Origin: Prochlorococcus marinus
GTDB lineage: Bacteria > Cyanobacteriota > Cyanobacteriia > PCC-6307 > Cyanobiaceae
Length of the DNA stretch: 64,000 nucleotides
Assembly: GCF_001180325.1 (NCBI RefSeq)
Contig: NZ_CVSZ01000020.1
Location: 47,625-111,624, forward strand
Reading direction: 5' to 3'
Both the position numbers and the translations under genes were made by a program. Shown piece after piece: positions 25,572-35,237 of this stretch (the first letter of the stretch is position 1; the number at the start of each line of letters is the position of its first letter). Under the pieces are notes generated by a model that did no database searches, was not told the origin of the DNA, and saw only the letters and a list, made by a program, of their open reading frames with translations.

Positions 25572-26996
25572 ATGCCAAAATTTGAAAAATTAACTTTACC
25601 TAATGAAGGCGAGATAATAACTTTTAATCAAGGCATACCTAATGTTCCTAATAATCCAATTGTCCCATTTATTAGGGGTGATGGTACTGGAGTTGATATT
25701 TGGCCTGCAACTCAAATCGTTCTTGATTCAGCGATTAAAAAAAGCTATGGAGATGAAAGAAAAATTAATTGGTTTAAAGTCTATGCAGGCGATGAAGCTT
25801 GTGAACTTTATGGAACATATAACTATCTGCCTCAAGATACTATTGAAGCAATCAAACACTTTGGTGTAGCCATCAAAGGTCCTTTAACGACTCCCATCGG
25901 TGGAGGTATTAGATCTCTTAATGTTGCATTAAGGCAAATCTTTGATTTATATAGCTGTGTTAGACCATGCAAATATTATTCAGGAACTCCAAGCCCTCAC
26001 AAAAATCCCCAAAATTTAGACGTTATTGTTTATAGAGAAAATACTGAAGATATCTATATGGGTATTGAATGGGAAGCGGAGGATAATAATTGTCTTGAAT
26101 TAATTAATCACTTAAATAACGTTGTCATACCAAAAAGTAAAAATTTAAAAAATAGATCTATACCAAACGGATCAGGTATTGGAATAAAACCAGTAAGTAA
26201 ATCTGGTAGCCAAAGGCATATTAGAAAAGCTATTGAACATGCCAAAAGATTATCAGGAGATAAAAGGCATGTAACTCTTGTACACAAAGGGAATATTATG
26301 AAATATACAGAAGGTGCATTTAGAGATTGGGGATATGAATTAGCAGTAAATGAATTTAGAGAAGATTGTATTACAGAGAGAGAAAGCTGGATTTTAGACA
26401 ATATTCAGAAAAATCCAGAAATTTCAATTGAAAATAATGCTCGAAAAATTGAACCAGGTTTTGACAAGCTTACAAATAACAAAAAAGCATTCATTTGCGA
26501 AGAAATTAAAGAAGTTATTGCATCAATATCAAATTCTCACGGAGATGAAAAATGGAGAGAACTTATTCTTGTTGATGATCGGATAGCTGATAGTATATTT
26601 CAACAAATTCAAACTAGACCTCAAGAATATTCAATTCTTGCAACCTTAAATCTCAATGGAGACTATGTTTCTGATGCAGCTGCAGCAATTGTTGGTGGCC
26701 TAGGTATGGCTCCTGGTGCAAATATTGGAGATAATGCAGCAATTTTCGAAGCTACGCACGGTACTGCGCCAAAACATGCAGGCTTAAATAAGATTAATCC
26801 AGGCTCAGTAATTCTTAGTGGTGTAATGATGCTTGAATATTTTGGTTGGGATGAGGCAGCTAACTTAATTACCAATGGTTTAAGTAGAGCAATTGAGCAA
26901 AAAAAAGTCACCTATGATTTAGCACGATTAATGGAACCAAAAGTTGAACCCTTATCCTGCAGCAGTTTTGCTGAAGAAATTATCTCAAATTTCTAA
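25572..26996 (+). CDS. icd: NADP-dependent isocitrate dehydrogenase
   Basis: A 474-residue enzyme producing 2-oxoglutarate, the carbon skeleton for ammonium assimilation and the nitrogen-status signal in cyanobacteria. The substrate-binding KGPLTTPIGGGIRSLNVALRQ region, YRENTEDIY, the KGNIMKYTEGAFRDWGYE loop and GATHGTAPKHAG (here ATHGTAPKHAG) are all present. An insertion of some 50 residues after residue 265 matches the longer cyanobacterial form. In cyanobacteria icd is often NtcA controlled, but no clear GTAN8TAC is seen upstream. Its stop lies two bases from the convergent kinase gene. Confidence 0.96.
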   Translation: MPKFEKLTLPNEGEIITFNQGIPNVPNNPIVPFIRGDGTGVDIWPATQIVLDSAIKKSYGDERKINWFKVYAGDEACELYGTYNYLPQDTIEAIKHFGVAIKGPLTTPIGGGIRSLNVALRQIFDLYSCVRPCKYYSGTPSPHKNPQNLDVIVYRENTEDIYMGIEWEAEDNNCLELINHLNNVVIPKSKNLKNRSIPNGSGIGIKPVSKSGSQRHIRKAIEHAKRLSGDKRHVTLVHKGNIMKYTEGAFRDWGYELAVNEFREDCITERESWILDNIQKNPEISIENNARKIEPGFDKLTNNKKAFICEEIKEVIASISNSHGDEKWRELILVDDRIADSIFQQIQTRPQEYSILATLNLNGDYVSDAAAAIVGGLGMAPGANIGDNAAIFEATHGTAPKHAGLNKINPGSVILSGVMMLEYFGWDEAANLITNGLSRAIEQKKVTYDLARLMEPKVEPLSCSSFAEEIISNF

Positions 26997-26998
26997 TT

Positions 26999-28348
26999 TT
27001 AAAAATTATTTTTATTTTCAAAAACTTTCCAAATATTAACCAGTGAATCTTTAGTACCAATGTTTCCAGGATGAGTAACAATTGGAAGTTTTTCGCCATT
27101 TTTTAAATTGTAAGTCACCACTGAAATGCCAGTTAAAATCTGTCCTTCAAGATAAACATAATCTGCATTAAGTCCTTTACTAAGAATCAAATTTGTTGTT
27201 ATTCCACCTTTTGAAATCAAATATCCTATTTCATACTTCAAATCAGTGACTAATTCAGCAATAAAACAAGAAAGTAAATTATAAAAATTAAATAGTTCAG
27301 AAGAATCTAAAGACATAAATTTTCTTGAAGTAAACAAAACAGGAGTTTTTCCTCTCTCAAAAGAAAATCTAATTTCTTTTAAAAATTTATTTTTAAAAGA
27401 ATTCCTTCTCTTCTGATTATTATCTGATGAAGTAATTTTAAAGAATTCAAAAACATCTAATTCCACTGGATTGCAATTACTTATCTCTAATAAATTATTC
27501 AATTGTATTGTTGAAAGTTCTACATAAGATCCAACAATTATCAGTCCTGGAAGAAAACTCTTTTCTTTATTTCTAATTCTTAAATTAGAATAAAATATTT
27601 CAGTCTGAGAGACATTTTTTTTCTCAGAAATTGAACTTATGAAACTTGCTGCAGTTCGAAAAAGGAATTTTTTTTGTTTAATTAATTTTTTAATTACTAA
27701 AGAAAATTTGTTTAGTTGAGAATAATTCTTTACATCTACAACTACATGTTTATTATTTTTCAAGTTCTTTAGTGTTTTAAAAACAATATTATTTTCTTCA
27801 TCATTTAGCATTTCGATATCTGACAATAAAAGATTTTGAATATCTTCAAAATTTATTTGCGATTTACTCTGCTGAAATAAAAGATTCTTTACATTACTTG
27901 TCTCATATCCAAAAATTTTATCTGTTGCAAAAATTGTTTGACTAACAGGAGTTTTGTCAACAAAATGAGATCCATTAATTGTGAATCTTTTACCTTCTAT
28001 GAAAGCTGGAATATGAAAAGTAGCATCAAAAGGACCTAAGCAACTATTTAGAGCAATTGACTCTAAATAGTTATGTCCTCGAAGAGTAGAGTCTCCTCTA
28101 CTTATAAAAATAATTTCTTCTTCATAGGTTTGAGAATTAATTACAGTCTTAAGATTTTTGCAAATTTCCTCTATTGTTAATTTCGCATCATTTTCAGATA
28201 GTGACCTTGTGTTAGCCAAAATAAAAAATAAATTAGATTTAGATTCAAAACCTTTAGCTAAAGTTGAGCAGTCCCACTTAAGAAGTAATAAGCAATCGTG
28301 AACAGTTTGAGAGCCTGTGGGATCATCATCTATAACGACAAATTTCAT
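26999..28348 (-). CDS. Four-carbon acid-sugar kinase family protein (DUF1537-type)
   Basis: A 449-residue protein of the family that includes OtnK and DtnK, which phosphorylate 3-oxo-tetronate and similar acid sugars. The N-terminal VIDDDPTGSQTV holds the family DDPTG motif, SRGDSTLRGH is the conserved substrate loop, and the C-terminal nucleotide region shows SKGGITTN and THPGNIGTKDSL. The length is normal. It is the last gene of a four-gene minus-strand run with an aldose epimerase, an alpha/beta hydrolase and an antiporter. The natural substrate is unknown and the isomerase and decarboxylase usually found beside OtnK are not nearby. Confidence 0.85.
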   Translation of the reverse strand: MKFVVIDDDPTGSQTVHDCLLLLKWDCSTLAKGFESKSNLFFILANTRSLSENDAKLTIEEICKNLKTVINSQTYEEEIIFISRGDSTLRGHNYLESIALNSCLGPFDATFHIPAFIEGKRFTINGSHFVDKTPVSQTIFATDKIFGYETSNVKNLLFQQSKSQINFEDIQNLLLSDIEMLNDEENNIVFKTLKNLKNNKHVVVDVKNYSQLNKFSLVIKKLIKQKKFLFRTAASFISSISEKKNVSQTEIFYSNLRIRNKEKSFLPGLIIVGSYVELSTIQLNNLLEISNCNPVELDVFEFFKITSSDNNQKRRNSFKNKFLKEIRFSFERGKTPVLFTSRKFMSLDSSELFNFYNLLSCFIAELVTDLKYEIGYLISKGGITTNLILSKGLNADYVYLEGQILTGISVVTYNLKNGEKLPIVTHPGNIGTKDSLVNIWKVFENKNNF

Positions 28349-28361
28349 AAGTATTGCAAAA

Positions 28362-29216
28362 TTACTTAAGAGATTTTATTTGTATTGAGGCACTTAACCT
28401 TTTACTATCATTTGAAGGAATCATTATGTTTCTAAATCCATCAACAAACGAATTTCGAGGACTAGTCCAAGGTTCGAGACATATCATTTTTCTTGGAGGA
28501 TCACTCCAAATAACGCCTAAATCAAAAGGATATGGATGATTTAAAGTTACCTCTCTTTTAAAAATTTTATCTCGAAAAGAGCTTCTACCGGAAGTATACA
28601 TAAGTAGATCAACTCCTAAATTAATTTTGTTTAATTCATCCAAAGTATTACTTATAGTGTTTCTTTCTTGATCCTGACAATTAAGTGGATTATCAACAAA
28701 CTCTAGATTTTTGAAATCTGAAATTTTAAAATAAGGATGCAAACCAAAATTTATAGGCATAGCAAAGTTTGTTTTGTTATGGATTGTAATTTCAAATTCT
28801 AAAGAGTTAATTTTTAAGATAATTTCTATTTTTAGTTCGAAATCGAAAGGATAATATTTTTTGGTTTTTTTAGATGCAATTAAGAATAAACATAAAATTT
28901 TTTCATTTTCATTGAAGGAGTATTGCCATTGCAAATCCCTAGCGAAACCATGTTGTGGTAATTGCAAAAAACTATTTCCAAATACTGAACTAGAGGTATT
29001 GAGATTTCCACAAATTGGAAACAAGATTGGAATGCCTCCCCTAATACTTTTTGTCTTATCCATAAATCTTTTTTCATCGAAATAAAGTATTTCATTACCA
29101 TCCAAAACCCAATTTGTAATAACGCCTCCTCTTTCAGGACAAAATTTAATGTAATTTTTTTTATCCAATTGAAAGACAAAAATTCCTTGGTCCTTATTAG
29201 ATAATTCAAGTTTCAC
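28362..29216 (-). CDS. Aldose 1-epimerase / glucose-6-phosphate epimerase-like protein
   Basis: A 284-residue galactose-mutarotase-fold protein. It has GGVITNWVLDG at the start, GGIPILFPICGN with the catalytic pocket, LPQHGFARDLQW (substrate His), and NFGLHPYFKISD with the second His. These features suggest an anomerase for a sugar or sugar phosphate, more like the D-hexose-6-phosphate mutarotase branch than GalM. It begins nine bases after the hydrolase stop and is followed by the acid-sugar kinase. A shared sugar-processing role is possible but not established. Confidence 0.8.
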   Translation of the reverse strand: MKLELSNKDQGIFVFQLDKKNYIKFCPERGGVITNWVLDGNEILYFDEKRFMDKTKSIRGGIPILFPICGNLNTSSSVFGNSFLQLPQHGFARDLQWQYSFNENEKILCLFLIASKKTKKYYPFDFELKIEIILKINSLEFEITIHNKTNFAMPINFGLHPYFKISDFKNLEFVDNPLNCQDQERNTISNTLDELNKINLGVDLLMYTSGRSSFRDKIFKREVTLNHPYPFDLGVIWSDPPRKMICLEPWTSPRNSFVDGFRNIMIPSNDSKRLSASIQIKSLK

Positions 29217-29225
29217 GATTATTAC

Positions 29226-30125
29226 TTAAAGAGAATCAACCCAATCCAAAATATGCTGATTAACTAATTCAGGTATCTCATCATGAGGACAATGTCCTGC
29301 ATCAAGAATAATTTCTTTTGTATTCTTTGGTGTAAATTTTCTATATAGATTTCTTTTTTTTGGAGTGTTCATCCATGGATCTTTCCCTCCCCAAAGAAGT
29401 AATAATGGTGCATTTAGTTTTGCGAATAGCTTATCCAACGGCAATCCCTGTGGACCTGATGGGTTAAATACACTTCTAAAAACATTAAAAGCTCCAAAAT
29501 CTAGAGAAGGCTTTCTTATTGACTCAACTAAAAAATCATCAACATTTTTTTTATCAACATAAACTTGATTCAATGTTTTTTTAATATTTTTTGGATTTCT
29601 CATATTTTCAAAAATCAAACGTTGAAGAACAATATTTTTCAAAAATATGCCTGCAACTGTTTCAATTGAAGTTTGCAACATATTCTTTTTGATAGTTTTT
29701 TCTTCACTAAAATATCCAGCAGCATTAAGTAAGATCACTCCTGCGTTTAGTTCATTCAATTCTGCACCAGCTGCTAATGCGGCATAACCACCTAATGAAT
29801 TTCCAACAACAATTGTAGGTTTTTTTATTTTCTCTTTTACATAAGCGACAACCTGATCTTTCCATAAAGATCCTGAGTATTCGACGTCTTGAGGCTTGGG
29901 ACTTTTTCCAAAACCGAGTAAATCCATAGCATGAATCTCGTATTTTGTACTCAAAATAGGAATATTAAATCTCCAATGATCCGTAGAAGCACCGAAACCA
30001 TGAATTAATAAAATTGCACATTCTTTTGATGTTTGTTCGGGCTTAGCGGAAACTGTATGTATTGGGTAATTTAAAAAATTCCAGTTATAATTTATATCAC
30101 TATTTATAAGAGCTGACTTTTCCAT
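29226..30125 (-). CDS. Alpha/beta-hydrolase (chlorophyll-dephytylase-like family)
   Basis: A 299-residue alpha/beta hydrolase. The oxyanion-hole motif LLIHGFGASTDHWR lies near residue 39-52, the nucleophile elbow GNSLGGYAA near residue 108-116, the acid in WGGKDPW and the catalytic His in DAGHCPHDE. It shares the HGFGAS, GNSxGG and GHCPHDE signature with the second hydrolase at 57694-58608, so the two are paralogues. Cyanobacterial proteins of this appearance include chlorophyll dephytylase-like enzymes, but others differ in substrate. It is co-directional with the epimerase and kinase. Confidence 0.8.
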   Translation of the reverse strand: MEKSALINSDINYNWNFLNYPIHTVSAKPEQTSKECAILLIHGFGASTDHWRFNIPILSTKYEIHAMDLLGFGKSPKPQDVEYSGSLWKDQVVAYVKEKIKKPTIVVGNSLGGYAALAAGAELNELNAGVILLNAAGYFSEEKTIKKNMLQTSIETVAGIFLKNIVLQRLIFENMRNPKNIKKTLNQVYVDKKNVDDFLVESIRKPSLDFGAFNVFRSVFNPSGPQGLPLDKLFAKLNAPLLLLWGGKDPWMNTPKKRNLYRKFTPKNTKEIILDAGHCPHDEIPELVNQHILDWVDSL

Positions 30126-30167
30126 TCGTTGAAAATTTATCTTTAATGATTCTAATAAACTTATTTC

Positions 30168-31535
30168 CTAAAGAAGACCCACAGGATCAGCTGCAACATC
30201 ATCTGAAATTTTATTGCCATCATTTGGGGGCTTATCTTTTAGAACAATTCTTAAGAGTACAGGTGCAAGAAATGTAGTTCCTATAACCATTAATAAAATA
30301 GCTGCTTCAAGAGAAGGAGTTAATAACTTAGCGCTTGTCCCCAGCCCAAGAAAAATTAAACCAACCTCTCCTCTAGGCATCATACCCAAACCTACAACTA
30401 ATCTATTTGTAGGTTTATCACTTGAAAATACCCATCCGGCTGCAATTTTTCCAATAATCGCAACAACTAATAAAAATCCTGCAACTACAAGAGCTGATCT
30501 GCTTGTTGGATCAAGTGGATTGATAACAGATAAATCCATTCCAGCTCCAACTAATACAAAGAAAATAGTTGCGAATAAGGAAACTAAAGGTAAAACAGAT
30601 TGTTGTATTGCATGATTATTTTTAGAACTACTAAGAATCAATCCAGCTGCAAAAGCCCCTAAAGCTGCTTCCAATCCAATGGCTGTTGCCACGAAACAAC
30701 ACAATACAAGTATCACAAAAGAAGCTACCACCACGGCTCCAGGAGCCTTTAATCTATCTAATAACCAATCAAAACCTGGAGCAGCTGTTCTACTTAATGC
30801 AATAGCAGCAATAACAAATACTACAGCTGCTGCAACTAATTTAACAATGGGAGCAATTTCTAAAGTACCTCCTGCAGCAAGGGCGACAACAACTGCCAGA
30901 ATAACAATTCCCAAAATATCGTCTAACACTGCTGCACCAATAACAATCTGTCCTTCTCTAGTTTTCAAATATCCCAATTCACCGAAAACACTTGCTGTAA
31001 TTCCTATACTTGTGGCTGTCATAGATGCTCCAGCAAAAACTGCTGGAATTAGATCTACTTGGAAAATAAACATTAATCCAAGAGTTCCAAACGCAAAAGG
31101 TAAAATTACGCCAGCCATAGCAACAGTAAAAGCCTGAGCACCGACAGCTACCAATTCCTCTAACTCACTTTCTAAGCCTGTTAAAAATAAAAGTGCATAT
31201 AAACCAAGTGTTGCTACTGCTTGGAGCGAGGGAAAGCTTTCGAAATAAACATCAGGCACAGCTTCTGGGGGTATTGACGCCAATGAGCTAATAACATTAA
31301 CAAGTCCTTCATTTAATTCTGTTCCAGCTGAAGGTGGTATCAACAAATGGAATCCTGATGCTCCTATTACAACCCCTGCAAGAAGCTCACCTACTATCGT
31401 TGGCAAACTAAGTCTTACTAACACTTCTGCTAATGCTCTTGCGGCTAAAAATATCAATAGAAACCTTATGACTCCTATCAACGTTTCAGCAACTTCTAAA
31501 TCATGTGCACTTAATTCTGCGAGTAAGGAATACAT
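30168..31535 (-). CDS. Na+(K+)/H+ antiporter, CPA2 family
   Basis: A 455-residue membrane protein with about 12 hydrophobic segments. The core shows LPTIVGELLAGVVIG, LFLTGLESELEELV, the helix pair ASMTATSIGITASVFGELG (CPA2 TxxSxGI), and GAAVLDDILGIVIL with the ion-binding Asp pair. No C-terminal TrkA-N nucleotide domain is attached; the protein ends with a short hydrophilic tail. It probably exchanges sodium or potassium for protons at the plasma or thylakoid membrane. It is the first gene of the minus-strand run ending in the acid-sugar kinase. Confidence 0.87.
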   Translation of the reverse strand: MYSLLAELSAHDLEVAETLIGVIRFLLIFLAARALAEVLVRLSLPTIVGELLAGVVIGASGFHLLIPPSAGTELNEGLVNVISSLASIPPEAVPDVYFESFPSLQAVATLGLYALLFLTGLESELEELVAVGAQAFTVAMAGVILPFAFGTLGLMFIFQVDLIPAVFAGASMTATSIGITASVFGELGYLKTREGQIVIGAAVLDDILGIVILAVVVALAAGGTLEIAPIVKLVAAAVVFVIAAIALSRTAAPGFDWLLDRLKAPGAVVVASFVILVLCCFVATAIGLEAALGAFAAGLILSSSKNNHAIQQSVLPLVSLFATIFFVLVGAGMDLSVINPLDPTSRSALVVAGFLLVVAIIGKIAAGWVFSSDKPTNRLVVGLGMMPRGEVGLIFLGLGTSAKLLTPSLEAAILLMVIGTTFLAPVLLRIVLKDKPPNDGNKISDDVAADPVGLL

Positions 31536-31670
31536 TTAAAATCAGAAAAAAATAAACTACCTAATTGGAAGATAGTTTATGGAGGACCCACTTTAAGCAA
31601 TATGTAAGAAAAAAGCAAAAATACTCAACAAGTGTGGATCTGAAGTTACAACAAAGAAATTTTCTCAAAT

Positions 31671-34235
31671 ATGGCTATTGTCTGTTATATGGCCAATCCA
31701 ATGAATCCCAACGAACCCTTTGATCTACGTTTGCCTACCCCTGGCTGCTACCTAGATCCTGAGAAAGCTGGCATGGATTCTGATGCTGTTTTCCAAGGTA
31801 TGACAGCTCATCTTTTTTACACTCTTGGAAAGTTAGCTACTTCTGCAAGTCCTCACGACTTGTACATGGCTTTAAGTTATGCAGTGAAAGATAGGCTAAT
31901 GACAAGATATTTAGCCAGCCAAGAAGTCATAAGAAAAAAACCTCAAAAAACAGTTGCTTACCTTTCAGCAGAATTTTTAATAGGCCCTCAATTAAGTAAT
32001 AATCTTCTCAATCTTGGGATTACACAAGAGGCTGAAGATGCTTTAAAAAGATTCGGCATTGAATCATTGTCAACAATTCTCGAAGTCGAAGAGGAACCTG
32101 GATTAGGTAATGGTGGACTTGGGAGACTTGCGGCATGTTATATGGAATCCTTAGCATCTCTTCAAGTTCCAGCAGTTGGTTACGGTATTCGATATGAATT
32201 CGGCATATTCAATCAGTTAATTAGGGATGGTTGGCAAGTTGAAGTAACTGACAAATGGTTAAAAGGTGGATGGCCATGGGAACTTCCACAACCGGACGAA
32301 TCATGTTTCGTTGGTTTTGGAGGGAGAACTGAAAGTTATAGAGATGATAAAGGGAACTACAGATCAAGGTGGATTCCTGCGGAACATGCAATTGGAGTAC
32401 CTCATGATGTTCCAGTTTTAGGATACAGAGTAAATACATGTGACAGATTAAGATTATGGAGGGCTGATGCTACAGAAAGTTTTGACTTTTATGCATTTAA
32501 TATTGGTGATTATTATGGTGCAGTCGAAGAAAAAGTTGCATCTGAAACTCTTTCAAAAGTTCTATATCCAAATGATGGAACTGACGAAGGTAGGAGATTA
32601 AGACTCAAACAACAACACTTTTTTGTAAGTTGTTCTCTTCAGGATATGTTGAGAAGCCTTGAAAAAAGATCAATATCAATAACAGAATTCTCTAAACATT
32701 GGACAGTCCAATTAAATGATACCCATCCTGCCATTGCAGTTGCAGAATTAATGAGACTTCTTATTGACCAATATCAAATAGGTTGGGATAAAGCTTGGAA
32801 CATAACAACCTCTTCAGTTGCCTATACCAACCACACATTACTACCAGAAGCTTTAGAAAAATGGGATTTAGGTTTATTTAATGATCTTCTTCCTCGTCAT
32901 CTAGAAATTATTTATGAAATTAATTGGAGATTTCTACAACAATTAAGACTACGTTATCCTGGCGATGACAAGATCCTTCAAAAATTATCAATAATTGATG
33001 AAGAAGGCTCCAAATCAGTCCGGATGGCTCATTTAGCCACAATTGGAGCACATCACATAAATGGTGTTGCAGCTCTCCACTCAGATCTAATAAAAAGACA
33101 ACTTCTGCCTGAATTCGCAGCTCTGTGGCCTGAAAAATTTACAAATGTAACTAATGGAGTTACTCCAAGGAGATGGGTTGCCCTATCTAATCCATCACTA
33201 TCGAATCTTTTTGAAGAAGAGGTTGGTCCAAACTGGATAACAAATATGGAACTTCTTAAAAAGTTAGAACAAAAAAAAGATGACAACAATTTTTTGCAAA
33301 AATTTGAAGAAACTAAACTAAATGGTAAAAGAAAATTGGCTAGCTATATCCATTCAAAAACTGGAATACTGGTTGATCCATCAAGTTTATTTGATGTTCA
33401 AGTTAAAAGAATTCATCAATATAAAAGACAACACTTAAACGCCCTACAAATTATTGCTCAATATTTAAGAATTAAAAATGGTACAAACAAGTATGAAGTC
33501 CCAAGAACAATAATATTCGGAGGTAAAGCTGCACCTGGTTACTTTATGGCAAAGCTGATGATTAGATTCATTAATGGGATTGCTGATGTAGTTAATTCTG
33601 ATCCAGATATGGATGGTTTATTAAGAGTTGTTTTTCTACCAGACTATAACGTTAAACTTGGTGAAATAGTCTATCCTGCAACGGATCTTTCAGAACAAAT
33701 CTCAACTGCTGGGAAGGAAGCATCTGGAACTGGAAATATGAAATTTGCCATGAATGGAGCGTTAACTATTGGAACTCTAGATGGGGCAAATGTGGAATTA
33801 AGAGATCTTGTAGAAAAAGACAATTTCTTTCTTTTTGGTAAAACTGAAAGCGAAATTATGGATTTAAAACATAATAACTACTCTCCCAAAACTTTTATTG
33901 ATCAATGTCCAGAGCTCAAAGAAGTTTTACGCTTAATTGAAATTGGCCATTTTAGCAATGGGGATAAAGAATTATTTAAACCTTTATTAAATAGCCTTAC
34001 AGGACATGACCCATTTTTTGTTATGGCTGACTTTGAAGATTACTTAAATAAACAGGATGTGGTAAGTGAATGCTGGAATAAGAAAAAATCTTGGAATAAA
34101 ATGGCATTATTAAATACTGCTAGAACAGGATATTTTTCTTCAGATAGATCTATTAGAGAGTACTGTAAATTTATTTGGAAAGTATCTCCAATGCCTGTTG
34201 AAATTACTTGCGACGTCGAAGAATTATCTAACTAA
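31671..34235 (+). CDS. glgP: Glycogen phosphorylase
   Basis: A PLP enzyme of up to 854 residues that phosphorolyses glycogen to glucose 1-phosphate. The active-site signature EASGTGNMKFAMNGALTIG contains the PLP-binding Lys, and GGKAAPGYFMAKLMIRFIN, NDTHPAIAVAELMR and WEEPGLGNGGLGRLAA-like EEEPGLGNGGLGRLA are conserved. I list the ATG at 31671, but ATGs six and ten codons in (MANPMNP) may be the real start. Mobilising glycogen at night fits the diel life of picocyanobacteria. It overlaps the downstream convergent hypothetical gene by eight bases. Confidence 0.96.
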   Translation: MAIVCYMANPMNPNEPFDLRLPTPGCYLDPEKAGMDSDAVFQGMTAHLFYTLGKLATSASPHDLYMALSYAVKDRLMTRYLASQEVIRKKPQKTVAYLSAEFLIGPQLSNNLLNLGITQEAEDALKRFGIESLSTILEVEEEPGLGNGGLGRLAACYMESLASLQVPAVGYGIRYEFGIFNQLIRDGWQVEVTDKWLKGGWPWELPQPDESCFVGFGGRTESYRDDKGNYRSRWIPAEHAIGVPHDVPVLGYRVNTCDRLRLWRADATESFDFYAFNIGDYYGAVEEKVASETLSKVLYPNDGTDEGRRLRLKQQHFFVSCSLQDMLRSLEKRSISITEFSKHWTVQLNDTHPAIAVAELMRLLIDQYQIGWDKAWNITTSSVAYTNHTLLPEALEKWDLGLFNDLLPRHLEIIYEINWRFLQQLRLRYPGDDKILQKLSIIDEEGSKSVRMAHLATIGAHHINGVAALHSDLIKRQLLPEFAALWPEKFTNVTNGVTPRRWVALSNPSLSNLFEEEVGPNWITNMELLKKLEQKKDDNNFLQKFEETKLNGKRKLASYIHSKTGILVDPSSLFDVQVKRIHQYKRQHLNALQIIAQYLRIKNGTNKYEVPRTIIFGGKAAPGYFMAKLMIRFINGIADVVNSDPDMDGLLRVVFLPDYNVKLGEIVYPATDLSEQISTAGKEASGTGNMKFAMNGALTIGTLDGANVELRDLVEKDNFFLFGKTESEIMDLKHNNYSPKTFIDQCPELKEVLRLIEIGHFSNGDKELFKPLLNSLTGHDPFFVMADFEDYLNKQDVVSECWNKKKSWNKMALLNTARTGYFSSDRSIREYCKFIWKVSPMPVEITCDVEELSN

Positions 34236-34683
34236 AATTTTTCTTGTCTGGTGAATCTGGGGTTTGATGAAACAATCTATTTAAAATTAATCTATCAATA
34301 TTTAATGGGTCTGGGGCTAATTCATTTGCAATTTCTTTAAATTTTGATTCGACATTGTTTGAAATTTTTGTATCAAATATTCTTTCCATTAATGCTTCAA
34401 TTGAATATAAATAGGCATTAACACTTTCAAGTTCTTCTAAAGCTTCAGTAATTTCTTTATCAGAAATATGTTTTTCTTTTGTACTGGTATCTTCATTAGA
34501 TTCTCTTTCAGATAATTCTCTCTGCAGCTCATCAGCAACCTTGGTACAAAGAGTTCTAAACGATTGTATAGATGCCCAATTCAATTCTTGTTGTTGCTTA
34601 AAAGTAGGAAATTCTCTAATTAGACGATCATGCTCTTTATAAAATTTCTGACAATCAGAGCATTGACATGGTTCTTCAGTCAA
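34228..34683 (-). CDS. Conserved hypothetical protein with N-terminal cysteine cluster
   Basis: A 151-residue protein. The beginning, EEPCQCSDCQKFYKEHDRL, has a CxCxxC cluster that could bind a metal, after which the chain becomes strongly helical and charged, with a likely coiled coil around residues 50-110 (LERES, KEITEALEELESVN). No known family is recognised. It lies in tandem with the next hypothetical gene (31 bases between) and overlaps the end of glgP on the other strand. It may be a small scaffold, but nothing in the sequence establishes this. Confidence 0.6.
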   Translation of the reverse strand: MTEEPCQCSDCQKFYKEHDRLIREFPTFKQQQELNWASIQSFRTLCTKVADELQRELSERESNEDTSTKEKHISDKEITEALEELESVNAYLYSIEALMERIFDTKISNNVESKFKEIANELAPDPLNIDRLILNRLFHQTPDSPDKKNFS

Positions 34684-34714
34684 AAGAAAAAATAATTCTT
34701 TTTATATCATCTCA

Positions 34715-35047
34715 CTATTTGGGCATAATTGTAGGGCCATCCAATAATTCGTCATTTTCGTCGAGTGAATCCGGACTGTCTGGCAAAGGTATCTCAATAC
34801 TGGTAACCAAATTAATAACATCTCTTAGTCTCATTGAATCAGCAAACCATCCCATTGCTTGCTCTGCATCGCCTCTTTTTTCCGCATCATTTGCTTGATC
34901 TTCGTGAGCTTCCGCCAAAAGAGCAAGCCAGCAAAGGCATCTTGCTTGAACTATTGAAAGATCTAAATCATTAGGTTGTGATTTAGAAATACGTTCATGC
35001 TCTTGTTGAATTAAGAGCTTTAAACGCATATCATGCAACTTAGCCAT
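34715..35047 (-). CDS. Conserved hypothetical protein
   Basis: A 110-residue, mostly helical soluble protein. The segment AEAHEDQANDAEKRGDAEQA followed by MGWFADSMRLRDVINLV gives an extended amphipathic helix, similar to a TPR-like helix pair, and the tail DSPDSLDENDELLDGPTI is acidic. It is upstream of and co-directional with the Cys-cluster gene. Nothing ties it to a function. It is likely a picocyanobacterial core protein, judged from its length and normal codon use. Confidence 0.6.
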   Translation of the reverse strand: MAKLHDMRLKLLIQQEHERISKSQPNDLDLSIVQARCLCWLALLAEAHEDQANDAEKRGDAEQAMGWFADSMRLRDVINLVTSIEIPLPDSPDSLDENDELLDGPTIMPK

Positions 35048-35125
35048 AAAGGATATACTACTAACTATACGCTAGCTAGAGAGTAGCAAGTTTGCACACA
35101 TACTACATATAGTTTTTTATTTTTA

Positions 35126-35199
<74 letters not shown>

Positions 35200-35237
35200 A
35201 ATAGATGATTTTTGGAGTATTAAGCTTTATGCTAAAT

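Noticed and set aside
26108..26911. Antisense frames within icd
   Set aside because: They mirror the codon pattern of icd and have no conserved motifs.
30679..31137. Long open frame antisense to the CPA2 antiporter
   Set aside because: Its translation is low-complexity Ala/Thr/Ile-rich, a typical shadow of a membrane-protein gene on the other strand. There is no independent evidence of coding.
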